Source: Faecalibacter rhinopitheci (lineage in GTDB: Bacteria > Bacteroidota > Bacteroidia > Flavobacteriales > Weeksellaceae). From it: a stretch of DNA of 64,000 bases. The notes beneath the pieces were generated by a model. It saw only the letters and a program-made list of their open reading frames with translations, was not told where the DNA came from and ran no database searches. The DNA lies in NCBI RefSeq assembly GCF_015234135.1, contig NZ_JADGIK010000003.1, positions 186,001-250,000 on the forward strand, given 5' to 3'. This document shows positions 44,107 through 53,252 of the stretch, piece by piece. Position 1 is the first letter of the stretch, and every line of letters starts with the position of its first letter. A program made the position numbers and the translations under genes.

Positions 44107-45704
44107 AAATAAAGCATTATATCGTATTGGGATTTTTAATTCTGATTTCAACTGGTTGTTTATCAGTTGAGCGATATAATGCGCATTTGGAACGTGATCT
44201 CACGGTTGAACAACAACTAAAAGATATTGAATTTGTTCACCGGAAATTAAAAAAGAATCATCCCAAATTGGATTGGTATGTTTCGCAAGAAATGATTGAT
44301 TTTCGTTTTGATAGTTTAAAAGCTACGATTAAACAAACATTGAAACCCAACGAATTTTTCTTGAAATTACAACCCGTAGTGAGTGAAATTCGACATGGTC
44401 ATACGGATGTGATGCCTTTGTTTCCGAGGTATCCTAAACATGAATTAAAACGCATCAAAGATTCATCTGGACCATTGAGTCAATTGACGACCTTTTGGCA
44501 AAATGATTCTTTGTATTTGGTACAGACCAAATCAAAAGATTCATTGGTAAAACTAGGTGCAGTTATTCTTAGTATTGATTCAATCGCTCCCGCTTACTAT
44601 TTAAATAAATTTCATCATACATTTTATGGTGATGGATTTAATACCTCTTATTTTCAAAACCGGCTAAATCGTACATTCTTTACCTACTATTATAATTTAG
44701 AACATCCCATCAAGGATTCTGTTTTATTCGAATTATCCTATCAGGGAAAAAAATATCCGTATTGGGCAAAACGTACGTTTAAAAAAGGAGAAGAAAATAA
44801 AAAAATAGCCGATAAAAAAGATACGATTCGGGTTCAAATGCCAAAGAAAGTAGCAAAAGTTAATCCGTTGAAATCGTATGAGTTTTCATTCATTAAAAGC
44901 AATAAGACTTACGCCAGAGTATTATCGTTTCCTACTAATGATAGCACCTTTGCCGTGCTCCGTGTAAGTACTTTTAGTTATGGCGATTATACAAAGGATT
45001 ATCAAAAGATTTTTGAATTGATAAAAACACACAAGGTAAAAAATCTGGTGTTGGATTTAAGAAATAATGGTGGTGGACGATTAGCTGATGCTTTTCAATT
45101 GTTTTCTTATTTTGTACCTGATCAAGAAGAATTTTTAGCCAAACAATCCATCGTAAAACCTTCAGCATTTCAGCATGCTATTGTATCCCTTTTCTCTAAA
45201 TGGTCTCGGCCAATAGTGTATCCAATATCATTGTTGTCTCATTTGATCACCCGAAAGGACGACACGGGATATTATATTAAGCCACAATTAAGTCGCATTA
45301 GAAATAATCAACCTGATCATCCTTACACCGGAAATCTGTACGTAATTATTAATGGAGGTTCGTTTTCTGCGTCATCTTTGATTTCATCTAATTTAAAAGG
45401 TTTTAACCGCGCTTACTTTGTGGGTGAAGAAACGGGGGGCGATGCCAATGGAAGTGTGGCGGGACTAATGCCGAAATATGAATTGCCTCATTCGAAACTA
45501 AAGCTGCATATTGGTACCGTATTTTTAGAGCCTAAATACTATCAAACGGAAGTAAAGGGCCACGGTATATTTCCAAATAAAGAAATTAAAACGACTTTAG
45601 AAGATCGTATAAAAAATATTGATCCGCAATTGCGATGGATCATTACAGATGTGAAACAGAACAATAAAGCCTTACGTCAAATTATACCTCATACTACCCC
45701 ATAA
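44103..45704 (+). CDS. S41-family peptidase lipoprotein 2
   Basis: A 533-residue lipoprotein. I start it at 44103, overlapping the previous stop as ATGA, which gives a good signal peptide with Cys19 (ISTGC); the upstream ATG at 44070 lies inside the previous gene. The S41 core is LVLDLRNNGGGRLADAF, IINGGSFSASSLISSN (catalytic Ser) and GEETGGDANGSVAG. It parallels the first peptidase along its whole length (RYNAHLERDLTVE near the N-terminus, LDWY), so the pair arose by tandem duplication. Acts on the cell envelope outside the inner membrane. Confidence 0.85.
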   Translation: MKIKHYIVLGFLILISTGCLSVERYNAHLERDLTVEQQLKDIEFVHRKLKKNHPKLDWYVSQEMIDFRFDSLKATIKQTLKPNEFFLKLQPVVSEIRHGHTDVMPLFPRYPKHELKRIKDSSGPLSQLTTFWQNDSLYLVQTKSKDSLVKLGAVILSIDSIAPAYYLNKFHHTFYGDGFNTSYFQNRLNRTFFTYYYNLEHPIKDSVLFELSYQGKKYPYWAKRTFKKGEENKKIADKKDTIRVQMPKKVAKVNPLKSYEFSFIKSNKTYARVLSFPTNDSTFAVLRVSTFSYGDYTKDYQKIFELIKTHKVKNLVLDLRNNGGGRLADAFQLFSYFVPDQEEFLAKQSIVKPSAFQHAIVSLFSKWSRPIVYPISLLSHLITRKDDTGYYIKPQLSRIRNNQPDHPYTGNLYVIINGGSFSASSLISSNLKGFNRAYFVGEETGGDANGSVAGLMPKYELPHSKLKLHIGTVFLEPKYYQTEVKGHGIFPNKEIKTTLEDRIKNIDPQLRWIITDVKQNNKALRQIIPHTTP

Positions 45705-46756
45705 TGTTCTCAAAATTTTTTAATCCCAAGCAAGAATCCAACTCACAAGGAGCTACAGATTTTCTTAAAATTTTTAAATCTATTTTTGAGTTTTATGAAC
45801 AGGATGATGAATTCAATTATCGTACAAAAGTGATCGGTACGGAGGGATTTTGTGAATTGAATTATTATTTGATACCGAATGCATTTGATTTGGAAAATCA
45901 ATTAATTCCAAACGGCATTTCTACCTATGAAGATTTATATGCGATCATCGCTCCTAAAATTAATTTTTCAACCGTAGAAGCAGGATACTTTAATGAAAAC
46001 TCTGTGAACTTCTTACATCTGTTTTTTAAAACTTCCCATCCAGAAAATAAATTTCAATGGATTAATCACGATTTTTTAATCTTTTGTGGATATCAAGATT
46101 CCGATGAAATCAATGTGTATGAGGTGCTTTATTCGTCACAATTTGATACAGATTTTATTGATTTTTGGCAAAAAGCCGAACCGTGTAGTTTGATTTTACC
46201 CATAAATTCCGATCACGCGGAAGCGCTTGAAAAGATAGAAGATGTGTTGTTAGGATTGTGTAAAACGATGGGCATACCTCATTTGGATAAAATGTTCAAA
46301 GACGCTACAAAAGAAGTGTATTATGAAGTCAATGCACAATTGTATGCTAATTTATTGAAATTGATTAATCCGTTGACCGATGAATCAGAAGTCTTGCATC
46401 GCGCAAAAAAATTACATCAAAAATTGGTAGTGGATGAAATGGAAGACGAGGGCGATAATGCCGATTTACTTTTAGAATTCTATTGGCAATCGGATTGGAA
46501 ATTTGAGTTTGAAGATCTTGAAGATTTTATTGCTTCAGCAGTCGATCAACCGTTACAAATAGAAATTCCAGAAGATACTTATTCAGCCGATTTGTTTCCT
46601 TACATTCAATTGTTTCTAAAGCAAAATGGTAAAATCTTGATGAATTATAATTCGTTTGGAGATAGCTATTTTTTCTTTATTATTGATTTAAAAGATGCCG
46701 ATGAGGTGATCAACCAATCTTATTTTGCAGGAATATATCTTGAAGTTGTAGGGTAG
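45704..46756 (+). CDS. Cytoplasmic acidic protein of unknown function
   Basis: A 350-residue acidic protein without signal peptide or membrane segment. Two parts can be seen: residues 1-210 (aromatic-rich, FEFYEQDDEFNYRTKVIG) and 230-350 (LEFYWQSDWKFEFEDLEDF, then ILMNYNSFGDSYFFFIID). I cannot assign a family. Its ATG overlaps the previous TAA (TAATG), so it is translationally coupled to the S41 pair, a hint of shared function only. Confidence 0.7.
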   Translation: MFSKFFNPKQESNSQGATDFLKIFKSIFEFYEQDDEFNYRTKVIGTEGFCELNYYLIPNAFDLENQLIPNGISTYEDLYAIIAPKINFSTVEAGYFNENSVNFLHLFFKTSHPENKFQWINHDFLIFCGYQDSDEINVYEVLYSSQFDTDFIDFWQKAEPCSLILPINSDHAEALEKIEDVLLGLCKTMGIPHLDKMFKDATKEVYYEVNAQLYANLLKLINPLTDESEVLHRAKKLHQKLVVDEMEDEGDNADLLLEFYWQSDWKFEFEDLEDFIASAVDQPLQIEIPEDTYSADLFPYIQLFLKQNGKILMNYNSFGDSYFFFIIDLKDADEVINQSYFAGIYLEVVG

Positions 46757-46768
46757 AAATTCTATCGA

Positions 46769-47773
46769 TTATTTAAGTTTCTTTTTAATCTTTTTGTAGC
46801 GTTTTGAACGGATGATTTTTCCTTTATCAGTAATTAAAAGTGCTGCATACTCTTCTTGCTGATTGATGAATGCTAATCCTTTTTCTTCACCTAAAACCAT
46901 TATGGAAGTTGAAAAACCGTTGCACATTTCAGCATTTGGTCCAATAACTGTTACACCTGTTAAACCTGTCGAAGGCATTCCTGTTTTGGGATTGATGATG
47001 TGGGAATAACGTTCTCCATCAATCATGACAAATTTCTCATAATCGCCTGAAGTGGTTACAGCAGCATTCTTAAAAGTTAAAATTTCGGCATATTTATATT
47101 TTCGAAAAGGATGAGTAATCCCAATTTTCCACGGTTCACCATTGGGTTGATTTCCCCAAGTGGTTATATCGCCAGAAGCATCAATAATTCCAGCATTTAT
47201 TCCCAATTGAAGCATTAATTCACGGGCTTTATCTGCCGCATATCCTTTTCCTGTTGAACCAAAGCCAATTTTCATTCCTGGTTTTTCTAAGAAAATAGTT
47301 GAAGCTTCTTCGTTGATGATGATATGTTGATAACCGATCTTTTCAATGGCTTTTTGAATTGCTAATGAGGTCGGAATTTCTTCCATAGAACCATCGAATT
47401 TCCAAATCTTATCCATCGCCGCAAAGCTGATATCAAAAGCTCCTTCTGTTATGTTGGAGAAGTAAAGAGCGCGTTTGGTTAAGTCGATAACTTCTTGATC
47501 CACTTTTACTGGTTGAATTCCTGCATTTTGATTGATTCGAGAAACTTGTGAAGTTGGTTTCCAATCCGAAATTAAATTTTCAATTCGTACCATCTCGTCA
47601 ATGGCTTTGTTGATGTTTTTTTCAACCGAAATGGCATCGATATCAACCAAGGTAATTTTAAATCGGCTTCCCATTAAAACAGTATCCCTAATTCCGACCG
47701 TTTGTGCATTTGCCGGAATTAGTGATACAAATAGTATAAAAATGAATATGTATTTAAAAAATGAGGATTTCAT
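46769..47773 (-). CDS. apbE: FAD:protein FMN transferase (ApbE)
   Basis: Attaches FMN covalently to Thr/Ser of extracytoplasmic proteins, using FAD and Mg2+. It has 334 residues, with a signal peptide 1-23 (PANAQ). Family motifs are IGFGSTGKGYAADKA (about 170), IDASGDITTWG, and SHIINPKTGMPS (about 257), plus the Met-Asn-Thr-like CNGFSTSIMVLG region. It is the last gene of the ankyrin/DUF2271/PepSY-reductase group, separated by 120 bp with a hairpin element. Likely target: the DUF2271 protein, or PepSY parts of the neighbouring reductase (inference). Confidence 0.93.
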   Translation of the reverse strand: MKSSFFKYIFIFILFVSLIPANAQTVGIRDTVLMGSRFKITLVDIDAISVEKNINKAIDEMVRIENLISDWKPTSQVSRINQNAGIQPVKVDQEVIDLTKRALYFSNITEGAFDISFAAMDKIWKFDGSMEEIPTSLAIQKAIEKIGYQHIIINEEASTIFLEKPGMKIGFGSTGKGYAADKARELMLQLGINAGIIDASGDITTWGNQPNGEPWKIGITHPFRKYKYAEILTFKNAAVTTSGDYEKFVMIDGERYSHIINPKTGMPSTGLTGVTVIGPNAEMCNGFSTSIMVLGEEKGLAFINQQEEYAALLITDKGKIIRSKRYKKIKKKLK

Positions 47774-47838
47774 TGTTTATCTGTGGTTTAACACAATGGA
47801 TGAGAAGCTGAAATGAATTCAGCTTGACATGTTAAGTC

Positions 47839-47859
47839 ATCCTGAACTTGTTTCAGGAT
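47839..47859. repeat. REP-like palindrome (TCCTGAA...TTCAGGA)
   Basis: ATCCTGAA, loop CTTGT, TTCAGGAT, a perfect 8-bp stem. The wording GTCATCCTGAACTTGTTTCA is one I recall as widespread between genes in Bacteroidota. It has no T-run, so it is better seen as a REP-like element than a terminator. Confidence 0.6.
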
Positions 47860-47893
47860 CACATAATATATTAATTCTAATATCAACTTTAAT

Positions 47894-50086
47894 CTAGTAA
47901 CAATCCGTTAAAAACTGTCCGTTTGATTTAAAATGATCGAATGATTGGTTGAGATGGGTTTGACAAATTTCTTCCAATACTTTTTCGACATCATGTTGCA
48001 TCACTAAAGCACCACAAATCATGATGACACCATTTTGTTGTAATATTTCTGCAAAGAATTTCGCATCTCTTCGAACTAGATCCATCACATATTGTTTATT
48101 TTCTTCACGAGAAAATGCAATATGAAACTGCGTTAATTGATTCTTTTCGATCTGTTCTTTCGCAAATTGTTGATACCCTTTTGTGATGTAATTATCAAAT
48201 CTAAAACCTGTATATAAATGTGTTTCCACCTTCTTTTTATTCTCATCTACCATTCCTAAAAATGGCGCAATTCCGGTTCCATTGGCAATCATTATCACTT
48301 TTGATGCTTGTTTTGGAAAATGAAACGCTTTGTTTTTTACGATGTGTGCTTTGATGGATTCACCAGCTTTTAGATGGTGTAAATATTGAGAGCCTAAACC
48401 AAATTCGTGCAACTTCACAATCAACTGCAATTTTTTCTCGACTTTACAAATCGAATACAAACGTTCACGATGATCGCTGGCAGGATAAATAGCCAATAAA
48501 TCACCCGATTTAAACTTCTGATTCGAATCTAAAATAACAATAAAAGTGGCATCGTCTTCGGTAACTTGTGTCGTCGAAATCACCTTTAAATCTTTTAATT
48601 TAGGTGCTTTTCCAACATAGATTGCTGGAGTTGTCGCTAACGGAATATCCGTTGCTTCTTTGTAAGCAATGACCCAATTGGTGAATTCTTCTGGAGATTT
48701 ATCGTTGATGGTTTTTAAATCTAATAAACGCGTTGCCCACGATTGTTTTTCGAACCATTGATCTACTTTAACCGCATAACCACAATAATCGGAGTAAGCT
48801 CTTGAACCAAATCCAACGACAGAGAATTTTACCTTTTGTTGTTGCGGATATTTATCGATTAATTCTTCAAATTTCTTGGCATTAGCTGGCGCATCACCAA
48901 TCCCGTAAGTTGAAGTAAAAACCACGATATGTTCCGCTTTTGGATACGATTCATATTGATTCATTTGAACCATAAATGATTTCTTTCCGTTCGCTAAAAA
49001 TTGTTGATGAATTTTATTTGCAAATCCAACTGTCGAACCATTGTCAGAACCTACTAAGAGAATAATTTCAGCTTCAGAAGATTTAAATTTATTTTTACCT
49101 AGCTTCGTTTTGGTGCGTTTATAAGTAATTACAAACCCAGACCAAATAAAGAATAGAATATTTAAAGAAGCAATTCCTAAAACAGCTGCCCAAATTACAT
49201 TAGTACGACCTGTATGTAAATCAATATTGAATTTTTCAACAATGGCTGAATAAGGACTCAGTGATTCAGAAATAATTGATCCATTGACTTGATTAACCGA
49301 AATCGCTTTCTTTCTTAAATGAATAATAAAAGGTTCGTCTTCGTCATCCGGAATAAAAGGAAATTCAATTTTTTCGACGCTACTTAATTTCGTGTTTTGA
49401 AAGATTTCGATGTCTTTTAAATCTTTTGCTGATAAATCTTCAGCGACTTGATGTTTAATTTCTGTAGGCTGACCAACCAAAGGTTCTAATCGCGCCAAGA
49501 AAATCAATGTTCCAGTTAAGGCGACAATTAAGATTGGAATTAACAACCAACGTCCTGTAACGACGTGAAAATATTGAGCAAAAGAATCTTTATTGACCTT
49601 GGTAAAAAAGTTTATAATTCCCTGCTGACGTTTAATCAGTAAGATTAATCCACTAAGGGAAATTAATAACAATAAGAAAGAAACGACACCAACAATTGCC
49701 CGTCCAGTTTCTTTTAAAAATAAAGAACGGTGAAGAGCAGTTGTCCAATTGATGAATTCGCTTTTTTGAGCGATTTCTCCAATTTTTTTACCGGTGTTTG
49801 GATCGATGTACCCTTGGATCTGATTTCCATCTTCGTCCATCGCATCAATCGTCACAAAATCATTGTGATCAATCTTAACTTCTAATATTTCAAAATAATT
49901 CTCGCGCAAAATGGGTAAGACTTGCGCGAGTGTAATATTTTCAAAATTCTCTACTTTGTAGGTCGGAGATTTCTCATTGATGGCATCAACTGCTAAAATT
50001 ACTCCAGTAATTGAAAGAATAATTAAAAAGGCTGAAGAAATAAATGCCAACGCTAAATGAGCATATCTCCAAATCGATAATGTCAT
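47894..50086 (-). CDS. PepSY-TM / flavodoxin / NADPH-flavin reductase fusion
   Basis: A 730-residue inner-membrane oxidoreductase. The N-terminal PepSY-TM part has four membrane helices near 9-31, 128-149, 177-198 and 302-324, with two extracytoplasmic PepSY-like loops. A cytoplasmic flavodoxin domain (about 340-480: LVGSDNGSTVGFA, TSTYGIGDAPANA) and an FNR/sulfite-reductase-like domain follow (about 500-730: RLYSIC for FAD, MIANGTGIAPFLG for NADPH, MICGALVMQHDVEKVL). It should pass electrons from NAD(P)H across the membrane. Its start is 2 bp from the DUF2271 stop. Confidence 0.9.
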   Translation of the reverse strand: MTLSIWRYAHLALAFISSAFLIILSITGVILAVDAINEKSPTYKVENFENITLAQVLPILRENYFEILEVKIDHNDFVTIDAMDEDGNQIQGYIDPNTGKKIGEIAQKSEFINWTTALHRSLFLKETGRAIVGVVSFLLLLISLSGLILLIKRQQGIINFFTKVNKDSFAQYFHVVTGRWLLIPILIVALTGTLIFLARLEPLVGQPTEIKHQVAEDLSAKDLKDIEIFQNTKLSSVEKIEFPFIPDDEDEPFIIHLRKKAISVNQVNGSIISESLSPYSAIVEKFNIDLHTGRTNVIWAAVLGIASLNILFFIWSGFVITYKRTKTKLGKNKFKSSEAEIILLVGSDNGSTVGFANKIHQQFLANGKKSFMVQMNQYESYPKAEHIVVFTSTYGIGDAPANAKKFEELIDKYPQQQKVKFSVVGFGSRAYSDYCGYAVKVDQWFEKQSWATRLLDLKTINDKSPEEFTNWVIAYKEATDIPLATTPAIYVGKAPKLKDLKVISTTQVTEDDATFIVILDSNQKFKSGDLLAIYPASDHRERLYSICKVEKKLQLIVKLHEFGLGSQYLHHLKAGESIKAHIVKNKAFHFPKQASKVIMIANGTGIAPFLGMVDENKKKVETHLYTGFRFDNYITKGYQQFAKEQIEKNQLTQFHIAFSREENKQYVMDLVRRDAKFFAEILQQNGVIMICGALVMQHDVEKVLEEICQTHLNQSFDHFKSNGQFLTDCY

Positions 50087-50088
50087 TC

Positions 50089-50580
50089 TTATTGTACTTT
50101 AATAAAACGTACGGCTTTGATGTATTGTGTTCCTTTGATACCTGCTTTGTTGTCTAAAGCCGCATTAGTTAATACAATTTCAGCATCTTTTACTACGTAT
50201 TTTTGAGTTTCAACTGCTGATTCGAAACGTAATTTGTAGCCTTTATTTAACTTAGCTGTATCAAACTCGATGACACGTGTTGCTCTTGCTCCACCTGCAA
50301 CAGAGGCACCTGTGATGCCGTTTAGTTTTTCTTTCTTTTTACTGTTGAATTTGTGCCATTCTTTTAGCGTATTGTACCATTCGTTATCAGGACCTAAAAT
50401 TCCTAATGTTTTTTCGTATTGACCTTTTGGATTGATTAAAGAAATTACAATGTAAGCTTCCTTACCTGTGTAATTTTCCATCTGAATCATTGTTTTATAC
50501 TTTGTTGTTTGAGCAAAAGTGGCTGTAGCCATTAAGATGACAACAACACTAAATATTTTTTTTATGATATTAAATTTCAT
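50089..50580 (-). CDS. DUF2271 protein, candidate flavinylated electron carrier
   Basis: A 163-residue exported protein with a signal peptide 1-23 (TATFAQ). The DUF2271 core includes YIVISLINPKGQYEKTLGILG. Residues 90-93 are Thr-Gly-Ala-Ser in NGITGASVAGG, which fits the ApbE flavinylation pattern (x-Gly-Ala-Thr/Ser), with Ser93 the expected FMN site. DUF2271 proteins have been linked to ApbE and PepSY reductases in surveys of extracytosolic flavinylation. It probably receives electrons from the adjacent reductase in the periplasm. Confidence 0.82.
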   Translation of the reverse strand: MKFNIIKKIFSVVVILMATATFAQTTKYKTMIQMENYTGKEAYIVISLINPKGQYEKTLGILGPDNEWYNTLKEWHKFNSKKKEKLNGITGASVAGGARATRVIEFDTAKLNKGYKLRFESAVETQKYVVKDAEIVLTNAALDNKAGIKGTQYIKAVRFIKVQ

Positions 50581-50588
50581 TTCCTATA

Positions 50589-52052
50589 TTATTTTAAGAA
50601 GTCAATCGATACATTATTTTTCTTTAAAAATTCGTTTTGTTCTGCTAATTCATATGCAGTTTCTTCGAATTCTGTTTTTAAATCTTTTTTCGTACCAGCA
50701 GCTACTAGATTTTTTAAAACTTGATCATCTTTCGCAATTAAAGCTGCTTTGTGTAAAGCTGTGTTACCATCTTCATCTTGAGCGTTGATATCAACACCTA
50801 ATTCAATTGCTTTTTTGACCAATTCCACATCTCCTTTATCAACTGCTAAATGCAATAAAGTAGCACCTTTGTGTTGAGTTGCTTTAAAATTAACTTTCGC
50901 GTTGGTTAAAATTTGTTGTTTTTGAGCAAAAGTTTCATCTTTTGGTTTGTATGAATTGAACCAATGAACGGCTAAATTATTTCCTTCTTTATCCACAATT
51001 TCTGATTTAGCACCTTTATCGATTAACAAAGTCACAATTTCTGAAGAACCAGAAGCCACCGCCTTAGTTAAAGCCGATTCGCCTATTGAATTAACTGCAT
51101 TAATGTTATTCGATTTAGCTAATAAGATGTTGATTAAATCCGTGTTTTTTCCAGCGGAAGCTACCATTAGAGCGGTGTTACCTTCTTTATCTACGACTTT
51201 TGCATCAGCACCTTTAGCTAATACGTAATTAATAATTTCTAGATTTCCTCTACGAGATAACGCATGTACTAAGGATTGACCTTGAAGATTTAAAGTTTTT
51301 GGATTTAATTTATATTTTTCAATTAAAGATTTGAAAACTTCGATTCCATTTTCTTTTGTTCTTGACCCTTGCGTCGCAAAAAATAAAGCTTGATCTGTAG
51401 GTTTGACTCCTTTAGCGATTAATTGATCTACAATTTTTAAATCTCCTAGTTTGATTGAATAATCTGCTACTGTTCGACCAAATTGATCTTTTTCTGTTAA
51501 AGAAACACCTTTTGAAATCAAGTAATTGGTTACACTTAAATCTGAATCGTTAGCAATAGCAGCCATAATTAAATTTGTACCTTCTTCGTTTTTTACTTTT
51601 GGATTTGCACCTGCTTTAATTAGCGCATCAAATACCGCTAAATTCTTGTTCCCTGCACTTGCTGCATATGTTATCACATCATCACCGTGGCTGTCTTTAT
51701 AATGTACATCTGAACCTTTAGAAATTAAATAATTTACTAATTCTAGATTTCCTGCAGCTGCAGCCCACTGTAAATATATTCTGGAGTGGTGTGTTTTTTT
51801 ATCAACACTATTTCCTTCTTGTTCAATTAAAAATTTAATTATCTCGGTATTTGCTTTATTATTAATTGCTATAACAACAGGATCAAAAAAACCTCCATTT
51901 TGAAAAGACGGATTATTCCCATTTGCAATTTCAGCTTTGATGTTTTCTAATGTTGGATTATTCTTCCAAAAACTAGCATCCATTAAAGTATTTGTTTGCG
52001 CTTGTAAAAACGATGCTACTAATACCGCAACAGTAATGAATAATTTCTTCAT
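50589..52052 (-). CDS. Exported ankyrin-repeat protein
   Basis: A 487-residue protein. Residues 1-18 form a signal peptide (FLQAQ). The rest is built of about 12 ankyrin repeats of 33-35 residues, for example KEGNTALMVASAGKNTDLINILLAK and DEDGNTALHKAALIAKDDQVLKNLV. It probably sits in the periplasm as a binding scaffold. Its stop is 8 bp before the DUF2271 gene, so it is the first gene of that redox operon. Exported ankyrin proteins next to redox enzymes are known from other bacteria (for example beside catalase), but a role here is inference. Confidence 0.9.
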   Translation of the reverse strand: MKKLFITVAVLVASFLQAQTNTLMDASFWKNNPTLENIKAEIANGNNPSFQNGGFFDPVVIAINNKANTEIIKFLIEQEGNSVDKKTHHSRIYLQWAAAAGNLELVNYLISKGSDVHYKDSHGDDVITYAASAGNKNLAVFDALIKAGANPKVKNEEGTNLIMAAIANDSDLSVTNYLISKGVSLTEKDQFGRTVADYSIKLGDLKIVDQLIAKGVKPTDQALFFATQGSRTKENGIEVFKSLIEKYKLNPKTLNLQGQSLVHALSRRGNLEIINYVLAKGADAKVVDKEGNTALMVASAGKNTDLINILLAKSNNINAVNSIGESALTKAVASGSSEIVTLLIDKGAKSEIVDKEGNNLAVHWFNSYKPKDETFAQKQQILTNAKVNFKATQHKGATLLHLAVDKGDVELVKKAIELGVDINAQDEDGNTALHKAALIAKDDQVLKNLVAAGTKKDLKTEFEETAYELAEQNEFLKKNNVSIDFLK

Positions 52053-52435
52053 ATATAGAGTTATTTTGTTTAATTGTTATTTAGACCAATTTTAATTTGA
52101 TATCAAAAATAATACATTATTTATAATTATTCTAAACATTAAGTATAAAAAACTAATTAATGATTAAACTCATAAATATTAGGATTTCATTTACACACTT
52201 ATTTTTGAATTGGTTAAACCGATATTATAATTGATAAAATCATAACAAGACTTCTTGAATCAAAATGTGATTTAATAAATTTCTATATGTAATTTGTGAT
52301 ATTCTAATCGAATAATAAAATTTCTATAAATTAAAGTAACTTTTAATTTATAATCTTAGGATAAATTTTTTAAATCCTAATTTGTTACAGATTTCGTAAC
52401 TAGCTTTGTTTTCAAATAAAGACTAAACTACTTTT
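52053..52435. other. AT-rich divergent gap, no gene seen
   Basis: About 383 bp between the ankyrin operon (-) and the DUF2490-type gene (+). No ORF, RNA or terminator was supported. A promoter-like pair for the plus gene is listed separately. No exact TAnnTTTG was found for the ankyrin operon close to its start. Confidence 0.5.
52381..52408 (+). promoter_or_regulatory. Candidate promoter (TTTG, 16-bp gap, TAGCTTTG)
   Basis: TTTG at 52381-52384 and TAGCTTTG at 52401-52408, 27 nt before the ATG. This is the most complete -33/-7 pair in the window, though the spacer is slightly short. Confidence 0.5.
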
Positions 52436-53212
52436 ATGAAATTTTTCAATATAATTATCATTCTATTATTATCAACTTTTTTAGAAGCACAAGTATCTCC
52501 ACCAGGTTTAGGGGATACTAATTCTGCAAGTTGGTATGCGATGGGATTACGACAAGATTTGAATGAAGATAAGACTTTTGAATCAATGACATATATTGGA
52601 GTGGGGCTTAAAAGTGATGAAGATAATTATAATTTAATTTCAAAGCCTGCAATTGTAGTATTGAACCAAGAATTTTATAATGAATTGGATAAAAATTGGA
52701 AAGTATCCTATGCAATAAGTTACCGTAAACAGATGGATTATTCTATGGATGTAGTAAATATGTCTGAAAATATTGCAACTCAGCAAGAATTAAGACTATA
52801 TGCTCGTATGGCATATTCTACGAAAATAGGAAAAGTGAAATTGACTCAAACTGCTCGTCAGGAAGTAAGAAAATTTATGGATCAAGATTGGAAAAATACT
52901 GATGAACCATTGCAATTACGATCACGTTTAAAATCTCAAGCTTCAATTTCTTTAGATGAGAATGATAAACATAGTTTAACAGCTGGAGCAGAAGTGTTAT
53001 TTTCTACAAGTAAAGATAATATTACAAAAGAATGGAGCGATTTTAAGTACCAAGAAGCGCGTTTTACTATGTTTTATACCTATCGACCTCAAGAAACTCC
53101 AATTGCAATAAGCGTAGGTTATATGAATAATTTAATCGAAAAGAATTCTACGCATAGTGCACATTATGCTTCGGTAGATATCACTTGGGAAAATCCTTTC
53201 CATATTTTTTAA
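52436..53212 (+). CDS. DUF2490-like outer-membrane beta-barrel protein
   Basis: A 258-residue protein with signal peptide 1-18 (FLEAQ). The rest is a series of amphipathic strands with tight turns (WKVSYAISYRKQMDYS, LQLRSRLKSQASISL, ARFTMFYTYRPQ) ending in a terminal aromatic Phe (ENPFHIF), typical of outer-membrane barrels. It resembles DUF2490 proteins of Bacteroidota. Function unknown. It is monocistronic, ending at a terminator shared with the his operon. Confidence 0.75.
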   Translation: MKFFNIIIILLLSTFLEAQVSPPGLGDTNSASWYAMGLRQDLNEDKTFESMTYIGVGLKSDEDNYNLISKPAIVVLNQEFYNELDKNWKVSYAISYRKQMDYSMDVVNMSENIATQQELRLYARMAYSTKIGKVKLTQTARQEVRKFMDQDWKNTDEPLQLRSRLKSQASISLDENDKHSLTAGAEVLFSTSKDNITKEWSDFKYQEARFTMFYTYRPQETPIAISVGYMNNLIEKNSTHSAHYASVDITWENPFHIF

Positions 53213-53216
53213 TAAA

Positions 53217-53247
53217 CAAAAACCTCATCCTTAGGATGAGGTTTTTG
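53217..53247. terminator. Bidirectional terminator after the DUF2490-like gene and the his operon
   Basis: CAAAAACCTCATCC, loop TTA, GGATGAGGTTTTTG, symmetric, between convergent stops. Confidence 0.88.
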
Positions 53248-53252
53248 TTATA

